A DNA stretch of 64,000 nt from Lachnospiraceae bacterium (GTDB lineage Bacteria > Bacillota_A > Clostridia > Lachnospirales > Lachnospiraceae). The DNA lies in NCBI GenBank assembly GCA_017482005.1, contig JAFUOI010000006.1:66086-130085 (forward strand). The letters run 5' to 3'. The notes under the pieces are model-generated. The model had not been told where the DNA came from. It searched no databases and saw only the letters and a list, made by a program, of their open reading frames with translations. Both the position numbers and the translations under genes were made by a program. This document shows positions 43,084 through 53,218 of the stretch, piece after piece (positions within the stretch are counted from its first letter, which is position 1; each line of letters opens with the position of its first letter).

Positions 43084-45600
43084 TTATTTCTCTTCTGCTG
43101 CTTTCTTAGGTGCTCTTTTTTTCGGAAGAGTCACTTTCTCAAGCTTCCAGATTTCATCGACATACTCTTTGATTGTTCTGTCGGATGTAAACTTACCTGA
43201 GCAAGCTACGTTTAAGATTGCGCTCTTTGCCCAACCTGCTTCATCTTTGTAAGCTTCTTCCACTTTCTTCTGTGCTGCTGCATAAGCCTTGAAGTCTTTT
43301 AAGATGAAGTATGTATCAGCCTTGGATGTGCTGAGTGTATTAAGCAGAGAGTTGTAAAGGTCGCGGAACAGTTCCGGATTTTCCGGAGAGTAAGTTCCGT
43401 TAATCAGCTGCATAAGCACTTTGCGGACATCTGCATCGTTGTTGAAAATTTCCATCGGATCGTATCCGCCGTTCTGCTCAAAGTTAATAACTTCGTCAGA
43501 AGATAAACCGAAGATAAATGCATTTTCAGCACCTACTTCTTCTACGATTTCAACGTTTGCTCCGTCCATAGTACCGATTGTAAGCGCTCCGTTTAACATA
43601 AACTTCATGTTACCTGTACCGGAAGCTTCTTTGGATGCAGTAGAAATCTGCTCGGAAACATCAGCTGCCGCAAAGATAAGCTCTGCGTTGGATACACGGT
43701 AGTTTTCGATGAATACAACTTTGATTTTGCCGTTGATAGACTCGTCATTGTTAATCACATCTGCAACTGCATTGATAAGCTTAATGGTAAGCTTAGCGTT
43801 CTTATATCCGGCTGCTGCCTTTGCACCGAAGATGAATGTTCTCGGATAGAATTCCATTTCCGGATGCTCTTTGATTTCATTGTATAAGTACATAACGTGA
43901 AGAATATTTAAAAGCTGACGTTTGTACTCATGTAATCTCTTAACCTGTACATCGAAGATAGAACGTGGATCTACTTCTACTCCGTTGTGCTCTAAAATGT
44001 ACTGTGCAAGACGAACTTTGTTCTGGTATTTGATGTTCATGAACTCCTGCTGAGCCTGCTCATCTTTTGCATAAACAGCAAGTTTCTTAATCTTAGCAAG
44101 GTCTGTAATCCAATCTGCGCCTACATGAGCTGTTACCCAGTCAGCGAGAAGCGGATTTCCGTGTAATAAGAAACGACGCTGTGTAATACCGTTTGTCTTG
44201 TTGTTGAATTTCTCAGGCATCATCTCATAGAAATCTTTTAATTCCTGATTCTTTAAGATTTCTGTATGAAGTCTTGCAACACCGTTTACGCTGTAGCCTG
44301 CTGCGATTGCAAGGTGTGCCATCTTAACCTGACCGTCATAGATGATTGCCATTTTACGAACTTTGTCCTGATTTCCAGGATATTTTGCTTCAATTTCCAT
44401 CACGAAACGGCGGTTGATCTCTTCCACAATCTGGTATACACGAGGAAGAAGGCGGCTGAACAGCTCGATCGGCCATTTCTCAAGAGCCTCCGCCATAATT
44501 GTGTGGTTTGTATAAGCACAAGTCTTTGTTGTAACTTCCCATGCTTCATCCCATGTTAAGTAGTACTCATCCATAAGGATTCTCATAAGCTCTGCAACTG
44601 CAACTGTCGGATGTGTATCGTTCAGCTGGAAAGTTACTTTCTCATGGAACTTGCGGATGTCATCATGGTTTCTCATATATTTTGCAACTGCTTCCTGAAC
44701 AGATGCAGAAATAAAGAAATACTGCTGTTTCAAACGAAGCTCTTTTCCTGCATAGTGATTGTCGTTCGGATAGAGAACTTCTACGATATTGCGGGCAAGG
44801 TTTTCCTGCTCAACCGCTTTCTGATAATCACCTTTATCAAAAGAATCAAGCTGGAAGCACTGTACCGGCTGTGCATCCCAAATACGAAGTGTATTTACAA
44901 TACCATTGCCATATCCTACAATCGGAACATCGTATGGAATTGCGGTTACTGACTGGTAACCTTCCTGTTTGAAGTTGTTGCGTCCGTTTTCATCCTGATA
45001 AATAGAAACGTATCCGCCGAATTTTACCTCTTTTGCATATTCCGGACGACGAAGCTCAAATGGGTTACCATCTGCTAACCAGTTATCCGGCACTTCTACC
45101 TGATATCCGTCTCTGATTTCCTGTTTGAACATACCGTAGCGGTAACGGATACCACAACCGTATGCTGCATAACCGAGAGATGCAAGAGAATCAAGGAAGC
45201 AGGCTGCAAGACGACCGAGACCGCCGTTACCGAGCGCTGCATCCGGCTCCTGATCTTCCACAACGTTGATATCAACGCCGAGCTCCTCAAGAGCTTCTTT
45301 TGCCTGTGTAAATGCCTGCATATTAATCAGGTTATTTCCAAGGGCACGACCCATCAAAAATTCCATTGATAAGTAGTAAACCGTTTTTACATCTTTCTTT
45401 TCATACTGTTTCTGTGTTTCCATCCAGTTTTCAACGATCTGATCTTTTACCGCGTAAGAAACTGCCTGGAAGATCTGCTGTGGTGTTGCCTCTTCCATCG
45501 TTTTACGATACAAAGTTCTCACATTGTAAAGAACGCTTCTCTTGAAGAGTTCTTTATCAAATGTAGGGGAAACAGGAATTGTTGTTTTCTTTGTTGCCAT
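43084..45600 (-). CDS. glgP: Glycogen/starch phosphorylase
   Basis: 838 residues from the ATG at 45600 (GAGGAG 8 nt upstream). Releases glucose-1-phosphate from alpha-1,4-glucans using pyridoxal phosphate. The PLP lysine lies in EASGTGNMKFMLNGALTIGT; GNGGLGRLAACFLDSLA and VFIENYRVSNAELIFAAADV are further signatures. The C-terminus has an extra Lys/Ala-rich tail. No other glycogen gene is adjacent. Cytoplasmic, monocistronic. Confidence 0.97.
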   Translation of the reverse strand: MATKKTTIPVSPTFDKELFKRSVLYNVRTLYRKTMEEATPQQIFQAVSYAVKDQIVENWMETQKQYEKKDVKTVYYLSMEFLMGRALGNNLINMQAFTQAKEALEELGVDINVVEDQEPDAALGNGGLGRLAACFLDSLASLGYAAYGCGIRYRYGMFKQEIRDGYQVEVPDNWLADGNPFELRRPEYAKEVKFGGYVSIYQDENGRNNFKQEGYQSVTAIPYDVPIVGYGNGIVNTLRIWDAQPVQCFQLDSFDKGDYQKAVEQENLARNIVEVLYPNDNHYAGKELRLKQQYFFISASVQEAVAKYMRNHDDIRKFHEKVTFQLNDTHPTVAVAELMRILMDEYYLTWDEAWEVTTKTCAYTNHTIMAEALEKWPIELFSRLLPRVYQIVEEINRRFVMEIEAKYPGNQDKVRKMAIIYDGQVKMAHLAIAAGYSVNGVARLHTEILKNQELKDFYEMMPEKFNNKTNGITQRRFLLHGNPLLADWVTAHVGADWITDLAKIKKLAVYAKDEQAQQEFMNIKYQNKVRLAQYILEHNGVEVDPRSIFDVQVKRLHEYKRQLLNILHVMYLYNEIKEHPEMEFYPRTFIFGAKAAAGYKNAKLTIKLINAVADVINNDESINGKIKVVFIENYRVSNAELIFAAADVSEQISTASKEASGTGNMKFMLNGALTIGTMDGANVEIVEEVGAENAFIFGLSSDEVINFEQNGGYDPMEIFNNDADVRKVLMQLINGTYSPENPELFRDLYNSLLNTLSTSKADTYFILKDFKAYAAAQKKVEEAYKDEAGWAKSAILNVACSGKFTSDRTIKEYVDEIWKLEKVTLPKKRAPKKAAEEK

Positions 45601-45642
45601 GTCTTTTCTCCTCATTTTTTAGCGTTTTCTTGTCCATTTGGT

Positions 45643-45672
45643 ATTATACAATAAGATTTTTAAAAAAGTAAA
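45643..45672 (-). promoter_or_regulatory. Promoter of glgP
   Basis: On the reverse strand TTTACT (45672-45667) and TATAAT (45648-45643) are 18 bp apart. The rest of the 45601-45876 gap holds two small inverted repeats, AATTGTTC-ATG-GAACAATT (45801-45819) and GTGC-AAAAA-GCAC, which may end the ileS transcript. Confidence 0.6.
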
Positions 45673-45876
45673 GAAGAGGTTCTCCGTGCTATCCCACTGA
45701 CGGAAAACATTCCGACATACAGATTACACATTCTATACAATTATTTATTAAAATTTTATCTTTACATGTACTTTTTGCATATTTTCATATGTTTTAACAT
45801 AATTGTTCATGGAACAATTTTATACAAAATGTGCTTTTTGCACGAAAAACTGTCTTTCTTTTACAAATCTTTACTC

Positions 45877-48800
45877 TCACATCTTTTCTACGGAAATCGT
45901 AACCTTCTCGCCGTTGACATTCCATTCCTTGCTGTTAGCAAAGGCTACCTCTGTCGCAAGCTCATCTGCAAGAACTTTACCGCAGATGCTGTCTTTGTTT
46001 GCAAGTGCAATTCCTGCAATCTTTTCATTTCCGCTGATGCCTACTTTAATGTGATCCATCACTTCGAATCCGGAATCTTTACGCATAGTCTGAATCTTGC
46101 TGATGATTTCATATACGAAACCTTCTTCGATCAGCTCTTCTGTCAGATTTGTATCAAGGACAACCGTTACAGTATTGTCTGCTTCTGACATATAGCCTTC
46201 CTTCTGGCTCATTTCAATAAGAAGATCTTCCTTTGCAAGCTCCACAGAAACACCGTCCACATCAAATACAAGTGCATTTCCTGCGTTCAGTGTGTCCATT
46301 GCCTCGTTACCGTCCACACCTGCAAGATAGTTTTTGATTCCGCCCAGCTGTTTTCCGTACTTCGGTCCAACTGTCTTAAGCTGCGGTTTAAACGTATAAG
46401 TTGTAAAGTCTCTGACGTCATCCGTAAACTTCACGGATTTTACATTTAATTCGTCTTCGATAATCTCCTGATAGAATTCAGAAAGAGCTTTCGGTGCTTT
46501 TACAAACATGGTTCCGATCGGCTGACGGTTCTTGATGTTTGCCGTATTTCTGCAGGCACGACCCATCACAACAATCTTCAGAACCGCATCCATATCTTCC
46601 TCAAGCTGCTTATCCACATAAGCCGGATTCGCAACAGGGAAATCACATAAATGTACACTCTCCGGCGCAGATGCGTCACTTGAACATACGAGATTTCTGT
46701 AAATATCTTCTGCCATGAATGGAATCATCGGAGCTGCACATTTTGCCACAGTTACAAGTGCTGTGTAAAGTGTCATGTACGCATTGATCTTATCCTGTTC
46801 CATTCCTTTTGCCCAGAAACGCTCACGGCTTCTGCGCACATACCAGTTACTCATCTCATCCACGAACTCATCCAGCGCCCTTGCTGTCTCCGGAATGCGG
46901 TAATTTTCAAGGTTGGTATCAACCTCTGTAATCAGTGTGTTTAACTTAGAAAGTAACCACTTATCCATAACCGGGAGTTTGTCGTAGTCAAGTGTATATT
47001 TGCTTGCATCAAAGTTATCAATATTTGCATAGAGTACAAAGAACGCATAGGTGTTCCAAAGTGTACCCATGAATTTGCGCTGTCCTTCCTGCACGGCTTT
47101 TCCGTGGAAACGGTTCGGAAGCCATGGTGCAGAGTTAATATAGAAATACCAGCGGATTGCATCTGCTCCGTACTGCTCAAGGGCATCGAACGGATCTACT
47201 GCATTACCTTTGGACTTACTCATCTTCTGTCCGTTTTCATCCTGTACATGACCTAAAACGATAACGTTCTCATAAGGTGCTTTGTTAAACAGAAGTGTAG
47301 ATTCTGCCATAAGTGAGTAGAACCATCCACGAGTCTGGTCAACCGCCTCTGAAATAAACTGGGCCGGAAACTGCTGCTCGAACAAGTCTTTGTTCTCAAA
47401 CGGATAATGATGCTGTGCAAAAGGCATCGCTCCTGAGTCAAACCAACAGTCGATCACTTCCGGAACACGCTTCATTGTCTTTCCGCAATCCGGACATGTG
47501 ATTGTAATCTCATCAATATATGGTCTGTGAAGCTCTACCGTAAGAGCTGCTTCATTTCCGCTCATCTGTGCCAACTGCTCGCGGCTGCCGATGGACTCCA
47601 TATGTCCGCAGTCCTGACAATGCCAGATATTGAGAGGTGTTCCCCAGTAACGGTCACGGGAAATACCCCAGTCCTGAATATTTTCAAGCCAGTTTCCGAA
47701 ACGTCCCTCACCGATAGATTCCGGAATCCAGTTTACTGTTTTGTTGTTGCGCACGAGGTCGTCGCGCACTGCTGTCATCTTGATAAACCAAGACTCACGT
47801 GCATAGTAGATAAGCGGAGTATCACATCTCCAGCAGAACGGATAATCATGCTCGAATTTCGGAGCATCAAAAAGTTTTCCTTCTTTTTCAAGGTCAACGA
47901 GGATCGGTTTGTCCGCATCTTTTACGAACATACCCGCATAGTCTGTCTCCTCTGTCATCTCACCTTTTCCGTTTACAAACTGAACAAACGGAAGGTCATA
48001 TTTTCTGCCCACCTGCGCATCGTCTTCACCAAATGCCGGAGCGATGTGAACGATACCTGTACCGTCTGTCATGGTTACGTAATTATCACATGTCACATAG
48101 TGACCTTTTTTACCCTGTTTTTCTGCTGCGTCGCCTGCACATTTGAAAAGCGGCTCATACTCTTTACGCTCAAGATCGGTTCCTACATAAGTTTCAAGTA
48201 CTTCGTAAGCTTTTTCACCTTCCTCAGCAAGTTTGCCGAGCACTTTGTCAAGAAGAGCTTCCGCCATGTAATATGTGAAGCCGTCTGCGGCCTTCACTTT
48301 TACGTAAGTTTCATTTGGATTCACACAAAGTGCCACGTTACTCGGAAGTGTCCAAGGTGTTGTGGTCCATGCAAGGAAGTACGCATCTTCACCAACCACT
48401 TTAAAACGGACAACTGCAGAGCGTTCTTTTACTGCCTTGTAACCCTGTGCTACCTCGTGGGAAGAAAGCGGAGTTCCGCATCGCGGACAGTAAGGAACAA
48501 TCTTGAAGCCTTTGTAAAGTAAGCCTTTATCCCAGATTTCTTTGAGAGCCCACCACTCAGACTCGATAAAGTTGTCATCATAAGTTACATACGGATCATC
48601 CATATCTGCCCAGAAACCAACGGTCTGTGAGAAATCCTCCCACATTCCTTTGTATTTCCAAACACTTTCTTTACATTTGGAGATGAACGGATCGAGACCG
48701 TATGCTTCAATCTGCTCTTTTCCGTCGATGCCCACAAGCTTTTCAACCTCAAGTTCTACCGGTAAGCCATGGGTATCCCATCCGGCTTTACGCGGAACCA

Positions 48801-49032
48801 TGTAGCCTTTCATAGTTCTGTATCTCGGAATCATATCTTTGATAACACGTGTTAAAACGTGACCGATATGAGGCTTTCCGTTGGCCGTAGGCGGTCCGTC
48901 ATAGAACGTGTAGGTCGGACAACCCTCTCTTGCCTTCATACTCTTCTGGAAAATGTCATTTTCACGCCAAAATTTTTCTGTTTCTTTTTCTCTCTCTACG
49001 AAATTCAGATTCGCGGATACTTTTTCGTACAT
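45877..49032 (-). CDS. ileS: Isoleucyl-tRNA synthetase, long (IleS2-like) type
   Basis: 1051 residues. Class I synthetase with PPTANGKPHIGHVL (HIGH motif) and KMSKSKGN; the editing domain lies between (TTTPWTLPSNVALCVNPNET). Inserted CxxC pairs occur (CPRCG, CQDCG, CPDCG). The C-terminus (about 850-1051) ends in ISVEKM and lacks the Cys-rich zinc domain of the short bacterial form, which points to the eukaryote-like IleS2 type often linked to low mupirocin sensitivity (family knowledge; untested here). Expression is controlled by the T-box leader. Confidence 0.96.
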   Translation of the reverse strand: MYEKVSANLNFVEREKETEKFWRENDIFQKSMKAREGCPTYTFYDGPPTANGKPHIGHVLTRVIKDMIPRYRTMKGYMVPRKAGWDTHGLPVELEVEKLVGIDGKEQIEAYGLDPFISKCKESVWKYKGMWEDFSQTVGFWADMDDPYVTYDDNFIESEWWALKEIWDKGLLYKGFKIVPYCPRCGTPLSSHEVAQGYKAVKERSAVVRFKVVGEDAYFLAWTTTPWTLPSNVALCVNPNETYVKVKAADGFTYYMAEALLDKVLGKLAEEGEKAYEVLETYVGTDLERKEYEPLFKCAGDAAEKQGKKGHYVTCDNYVTMTDGTGIVHIAPAFGEDDAQVGRKYDLPFVQFVNGKGEMTEETDYAGMFVKDADKPILVDLEKEGKLFDAPKFEHDYPFCWRCDTPLIYYARESWFIKMTAVRDDLVRNNKTVNWIPESIGEGRFGNWLENIQDWGISRDRYWGTPLNIWHCQDCGHMESIGSREQLAQMSGNEAALTVELHRPYIDEITITCPDCGKTMKRVPEVIDCWFDSGAMPFAQHHYPFENKDLFEQQFPAQFISEAVDQTRGWFYSLMAESTLLFNKAPYENVIVLGHVQDENGQKMSKSKGNAVDPFDALEQYGADAIRWYFYINSAPWLPNRFHGKAVQEGQRKFMGTLWNTYAFFVLYANIDNFDASKYTLDYDKLPVMDKWLLSKLNTLITEVDTNLENYRIPETARALDEFVDEMSNWYVRRSRERFWAKGMEQDKINAYMTLYTALVTVAKCAAPMIPFMAEDIYRNLVCSSDASAPESVHLCDFPVANPAYVDKQLEEDMDAVLKIVVMGRACRNTANIKNRQPIGTMFVKAPKALSEFYQEIIEDELNVKSVKFTDDVRDFTTYTFKPQLKTVGPKYGKQLGGIKNYLAGVDGNEAMDTLNAGNALVFDVDGVSVELAKEDLLIEMSQKEGYMSEADNTVTVVLDTNLTEELIEEGFVYEIISKIQTMRKDSGFEVMDHIKVGISGNEKIAGIALANKDSICGKVLADELATEVAFANSKEWNVNGEKVTISVEKM

Positions 49033-49083
49033 GTTTTTCTTCCTTTCTCGAATGCTTCCTAATCCGATATGCCTCTAAACGTT

Positions 49084-49345
49084 AAAAAATCCCCGCCCTG
49101 TAACAGGACGAGGATAAAAGGATCTCGTTATACCACCTATATACAGCATACCAACATATGCGCTCCCTGTAACGTGGGACTACGTCAGAACTTACTTGGA
49201 ACTCTCCGTTCGGTCTGAAACTCAGAAGTGATATTCAATCAATGTTACTCCTACCGGCCTTCCACCATCACCGGCTCGCTGTTCACCCGAAAGTGAAGTT
49301 TCATCATTGACCTACTGTCTTCGTCAACGTCTTTACATATCTAAA
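49084..49345 (-). promoter_or_regulatory. T-box leader of ileS
   Basis: On the reverse strand: stem I with AGTAGGTC and a GGTGGAAGGCC segment, a specifier loop reading GAATATCAC whose ATC codon (49233-49231) pairs with the isoleucine tRNA anticodon GAU, the T-box sequence AGGTGGTATAACGAGA (49138-49123) that binds the uncharged acceptor end, and a terminator CCTCGTCCTG-TTAC-AGGGCGGGG followed by TTTTTT (49113-49084). Uncharged tRNA-Ile should favour antitermination and raise ileS expression. Confidence 0.93.
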
Positions 49346-49349
49346 TGTC

Positions 49350-49379
49350 ATTATAGTGCTGTTTTATGGCGATTGTCAA
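49350..49379 (-). promoter_or_regulatory. Promoter of the ileS T-box transcript
   Basis: On the reverse strand TTGACA (49379-49374) and TATAAT (49355-49350), 18-bp spacing; both hexamers are perfect. Confidence 0.85.
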
Positions 49380-49469
49380 GAGTAGAAGGTTGAATTTAAA
49401 GGCATAATGTTTTATTATAATAGTTAGTTTTTTTAGAGATTATAATATATTATCTGAAGGGGAAACGAC

Positions 49470-50717
49470 ATGAACAAACAAAAACTGACAAAAACCGAAA
49501 AAAGCTGGATTTTATATGATGTGGCAAATTCCGCTTTTATTATGATACTCACAGCTACGATTCCGATTTATTTCCGGGGGCTGGCAACAGCGGCAGGAGT
49601 AGAATCGACGCATGCCACCTCTATCTGGGGAACATCTACTTCGATTGCCATTTTAATTCTGGCACTGCTTTCCCCAATTCTCGGTGCTTTGGCTGATTAT
49701 CAAAATATGAAAAAAAAGATTTTTGTATTCTTTTTGATTCTCGGACTCGGCGGAGGCGCGGCTTTTACCGTTGCATCAACCTGGATTACTTTCCTTGTTT
49801 TTTTCATTGTCGCACGTATCGGCTATTCTGCCTGCAACATTTTGTACGACGCCATGCTGATTGATGTCACCACCGATGAGCGGATGGATTTTATATCTTC
49901 TATAGGTTATGCCACCGGTTACATCGGAAGTTGTATTCCTTTCGTTATAGGCATAGTTTTGATCTTGGCTAAACCGTTTGGCCTTTCTACAGTAGCTGCA
50001 ACAAGAATTTCTTTTGTCATTACAATGATTTGGTGGTTACTTTTATCACTTCCTTTGCTGAAAAATGTAAAACAGACCTATTATATCCGCCCGAAAAAGA
50101 ATGTAGTCAAACACAGTTTCCGCAGACTTTGGGTTACCTTCCAGAAACTGAAACGTAACCGTAATCTTCTTTATTTTATTGTAGGTTATTTTTTCTATAT
50201 CGACGGCGTTTACACGATTATTTCCATGGCAACTACCTACGGCGGTGAAGTCGGTATTGATTCCACTGATATGATTCTGGCCCTTTTACTGACACAGATT
50301 GTTGCTTTCCCTTGTGCACTTTTCAGTGCAAAGTTGGCAAAACGATTCGGTACACTGCGGATGATCCAGTCCTTTATTATCATCTATTGTGTTATTTGTG
50401 TTTTTGCATATGGATTAAGCACATCCACAGAATTCTGGATTCTTGCTGTTGCTGTAGGAATGTGTCAGGGTGGCATTCAGGCGTTATCGCGTTCTCATTT
50501 CGGAAAACTCATCCCGAAAAAAGACGCCGGCGAATACTTTGGATTTTTCGATATATTTGGCAAATTTGCAGATTTCTTCGGACCGCTCATCCTATCTTTC
50601 TGTGCTTTTGTTGTAGGCAACTCCAGAATAGGTGTGCTGTCACTGATTGTACTGTTTATCATAGGCTTTATACTGATTACAAAATCAGAAAAGAAAGCAA
50701 CTACGGAGGAAAAATAA
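49470..50717 (+). CDS. MFS transporter, UMF1/Atg22-like
   Basis: 415 residues with about twelve membrane helices. The N-terminal EKSWILYDVANSAFIMILTA is the UMF1-family signature, and ALADYQNMKKK is the cytoplasmic loop between helices 2 and 3. The substrate is unknown; amino acids or small metabolites are possible by analogy with Atg22. It ends 3 nt before pncB, so the pair is one operon. Two TATAAT-like boxes (49414-49442) precede it, without a clear -35. Confidence 0.88.
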   Translation: MNKQKLTKTEKSWILYDVANSAFIMILTATIPIYFRGLATAAGVESTHATSIWGTSTSIAILILALLSPILGALADYQNMKKKIFVFFLILGLGGGAAFTVASTWITFLVFFIVARIGYSACNILYDAMLIDVTTDERMDFISSIGYATGYIGSCIPFVIGIVLILAKPFGLSTVAATRISFVITMIWWLLLSLPLLKNVKQTYYIRPKKNVVKHSFRRLWVTFQKLKRNRNLLYFIVGYFFYIDGVYTIISMATTYGGEVGIDSTDMILALLLTQIVAFPCALFSAKLAKRFGTLRMIQSFIIIYCVICVFAYGLSTSTEFWILAVAVGMCQGGIQALSRSHFGKLIPKKDAGEYFGFFDIFGKFADFFGPLILSFCAFVVGNSRIGVLSLIVLFIIGFILITKSEKKATTEEK

Positions 50718-50720
50718 AAA

Positions 50721-52175
50721 ATGGACAGACAAAATTTAACACTCCTGACCGACCTCTATGAACTTACGATGATGCAGGGTTATTTCAATCACAAGGATAT
50801 GAATGAAACCGTCATCTTTGATGCCTTTTTCCGCAACAATCCACAGGACAGCGGATATTCTATCATGGCCGGCCTGGAACAGGTAATTCAGTACGTAAAA
50901 GAACTGAAATTCGAACAGGAAGATATCGATTATCTTGCAAGTCTCGGTATTTTCTCGCAAGAGTTCCTTGATTACTTAAAAGATTTCAAATTTACCGGTG
51001 ATATTTACGCCATTCCGGAAGGCAGCGTTATGTTCCCGAGAGAGCCGATGATCAAGGTCATCGCACCAATTATGCAGGCACAGCTTGTTGAGACGGCAAT
51101 TTTGAATATTATTAATCATCAGAGTCTGATTGCCACCAAGGCTTCCCGCGTATGCTTTGCAGCCAAGGGCGACGGAATTATGGAATTCGGTCTTCGCCGT
51201 TCCCAGGGACCGGACGCAGGCACATACGGCGCAAGAGCTGCCATGATTGGCGGTTGTGTCGGTACTTCCAACGTGCTCGCAGGACAACTTTTTGATGTTC
51301 CGGTCAGCGGAACACATGCACACAGCTGGATTATGAGTTTTCCGGACGAATATACGGCGTTTAAAGCATATGCAGACATCTATCCGGATGCTTGTATTCT
51401 GCTTGTAGACACTTACGATACATTGAAATCCGGCGTTCCGAATGCCATCCGCGTGTTCACTGAAATGCGCGAGGCAGGAATCAAATCTAAAAAATACGGA
51501 ATCCGTCTCGATTCCGGAGACCTTGCATACCTTTCCAAAAAAGCACGTAAAATGCTGGATGACGCAGGTTTCCCGGATGCGATTATTTCCGCATCCAACG
51601 ATTTGGATGAGAATCTGATTGACAGCTTAAAAGCACAGGGAGCAACCATTACCTCCTGGGGTGTCGGTACACACCTGATTACAAGTAAAGACTGCCCATC
51701 CTTCGGCGGTGTTTACAAGCTTGCTGCCATCATGGGACCGGACGGAAAATTCATTCCTAAGATTAAGCTTTCCGAAAATACAGAGAAAGTGACAAATCCG
51801 GGAAACAAAAAAATCTATCGTGTTTACGAAAAAGAATCCGGAAAGATTAAGGCCGATCTTATCTGTCTTGTTGATGATACATTTAACGAAAATGAGCCAT
51901 TGCTTCTCTTCGATCCGCTTGAACCATGGAAAAAAACAAAGTTAGCCGCAGGTACTTACACACTTCGTGAACTTATGGTTCCAGTATTCCTCGGCGGCGA
52001 ATGTGTCTACGAATCACCGAAGGTAATGGACATCCGTGCATACTGTCAGCAGGAACTCGAAACACTTTGGCCGGAAACAAGACGTCTTGTGAATCCGCAC
52101 AAGGTTTACGTGGATCTTTCTCCGCGGCTTTACGACATTAAAATCAGTCTTCTTGACCAAATGAGCAAAGATTGA
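50721..52175 (+). CDS. pncB: Nicotinate phosphoribosyltransferase
   Basis: 484 residues. Converts nicotinate and PRPP to NaMN in NAD salvage. N-terminal NLTLLTDLYELTMMQGYF, GLRRSQGPDAGTYGARAAMI, VSGTHAHSWIM with the catalytic His, and RLDSGDLAYLSKKARKMLDD are diagnostic. Cytoplasmic. The ribosome site AGGA lies within the end of the MFS gene; the transporter might import a nicotinate-type substrate (inference from pairing). Confidence 0.96.
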   Translation: MDRQNLTLLTDLYELTMMQGYFNHKDMNETVIFDAFFRNNPQDSGYSIMAGLEQVIQYVKELKFEQEDIDYLASLGIFSQEFLDYLKDFKFTGDIYAIPEGSVMFPREPMIKVIAPIMQAQLVETAILNIINHQSLIATKASRVCFAAKGDGIMEFGLRRSQGPDAGTYGARAAMIGGCVGTSNVLAGQLFDVPVSGTHAHSWIMSFPDEYTAFKAYADIYPDACILLVDTYDTLKSGVPNAIRVFTEMREAGIKSKKYGIRLDSGDLAYLSKKARKMLDDAGFPDAIISASNDLDENLIDSLKAQGATITSWGVGTHLITSKDCPSFGGVYKLAAIMGPDGKFIPKIKLSENTEKVTNPGNKKIYRVYEKESGKIKADLICLVDDTFNENEPLLLFDPLEPWKKTKLAAGTYTLRELMVPVFLGGECVYESPKVMDIRAYCQQELETLWPETRRLVNPHKVYVDLSPRLYDIKISLLDQMSKD

Positions 52176-52201
52176 TTTCATCCTGAATCTGTTTTATAAT
52201 C
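52173..52201 (+). promoter_or_regulatory. Promoter of the third degV gene
   Basis: TTGATT and TATAAT, 17-bp spacing. The -35 overlaps the pncB stop codon. Confidence 0.65.
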
Positions 52202-52238
52202 GATATAGTTTAAGAGTTTTCTTAAGGGGGCATTTTTT

Positions 52239-53144
52239 ATGTTAAAAATTATTACCGATTCTGCCAGTGATCTTCCGAAAACCTATGTGAAAAAACATGG
52301 GCTTCATGTCATTCCGACACCGGTTGTCATTGACGAAATCGATTACTTTGACGGAGACACCATTCAGACCGGCGAATTTTATGATATTCTTGATGATATC
52401 AAACGTGATATCCGCACCTACCATATCAATCCGGAGATGTTTGAAAACGCCTTCCGTCCATATGCAGAAGCAGGCGATACAGTAATTTATCTTTGTTTCT
52501 CCACCGGTATTGCAGGAACATTCAACGCGGCCAACATCGCCAAGACAAATGTCCTTGAGGACTATCCGGACTTTGATCTGACCATTGTCGATTCCAAATG
52601 CGCAGCCGTCGGTTTTGGACTTCTTGTTTCCAAGCTTGTCCATATGCTGGAAAAAGGAGCTGACAAAGATACGATTCTGAAAGCTGCAGATTATTATATT
52701 TCGCATATTCATCATGTGTTTACCGTACGTACATTAAACTACCTGATTAAAGGCGGCCGCCTTTCCAAAGTTTCCGGAACGATCGGCGAAACTCTGGATA
52801 TTAAACCTATTCTTATTGTCGACCGTGAAGGAAAACTTTCCGTTCTGCAAAAAGTACGCGGAAGCAAAAAAGCATTCAAAACGCTCGTAGAATATGTAAA
52901 GGAACATGCATACGAGCCTTCTTCTCAGGTAATTGCCGTATGTCACGGCGAAGATTTGGACTCTCTTGCTGTTGTTCAGAAATATCTGGAAGAGATGGTC
53001 GCTCCAAAAGAATACTTTATCTCCACCGTAGGATGTGCCATCGGCGCCCACACCGGCCGCGGTATCATCGGTATCTGCTTCTTCGATGCAGATGACGGAG
53101 AGTTTGCAGAGTATTTTGCAGATTACAGTCCGGCAGAGGAATAA
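52239..53144 (+). CDS. DegV-family fatty-acid-binding protein (copy 3)
   Basis: 301 residues, a more distant paralogue than the 39.9-41.7 kb pair. MLKIITDSASDLPKTYVKKH start, FSTGIAGTFNAANIAK, DSKCAAVGFGLLVSKL, KGGRLSKVSGTIGETLDIKP and GCAIGAHTGRGIIGICFF. It keeps the usual DegV start Ile-Thr-Asp-Ser that the tandem pair has changed to Ser-Cys-Cys-Ser. Acidic C-terminal tail. AAGGGGG ribosome site. Confidence 0.92.
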   Translation: MLKIITDSASDLPKTYVKKHGLHVIPTPVVIDEIDYFDGDTIQTGEFYDILDDIKRDIRTYHINPEMFENAFRPYAEAGDTVIYLCFSTGIAGTFNAANIAKTNVLEDYPDFDLTIVDSKCAAVGFGLLVSKLVHMLEKGADKDTILKAADYYISHIHHVFTVRTLNYLIKGGRLSKVSGTIGETLDIKPILIVDREGKLSVLQKVRGSKKAFKTLVEYVKEHAYEPSSQVIAVCHGEDLDSLAVVQKYLEEMVAPKEYFISTVGCAIGAHTGRGIIGICFFDADDGEFAEYFADYSPAEE

Positions 53145-53160
53145 TAAGACAAAAATTCAT

Positions 53161-53216
53161 AAGGGAGTTTCACATCTTAAACGGTTGTCAGGCCGTCTAA
53201 TTTGTGAAACTCCCTT
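53161..53216 (+). terminator. Terminator of the third degV gene
   Basis: AAGGGAGTTTCACA / TGTGAAACTCCCTT, 14-bp stem with an inner ACGG/CCGT hairpin, followed by TTTTTC. Confidence 0.85.
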
Positions 53217-53218
53217 TT

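Noticed and set aside
47527..48522. Forward open frame of 331 codons
   Set aside because: Antisense to ileS; Phe/Cys-rich and without a start signal.
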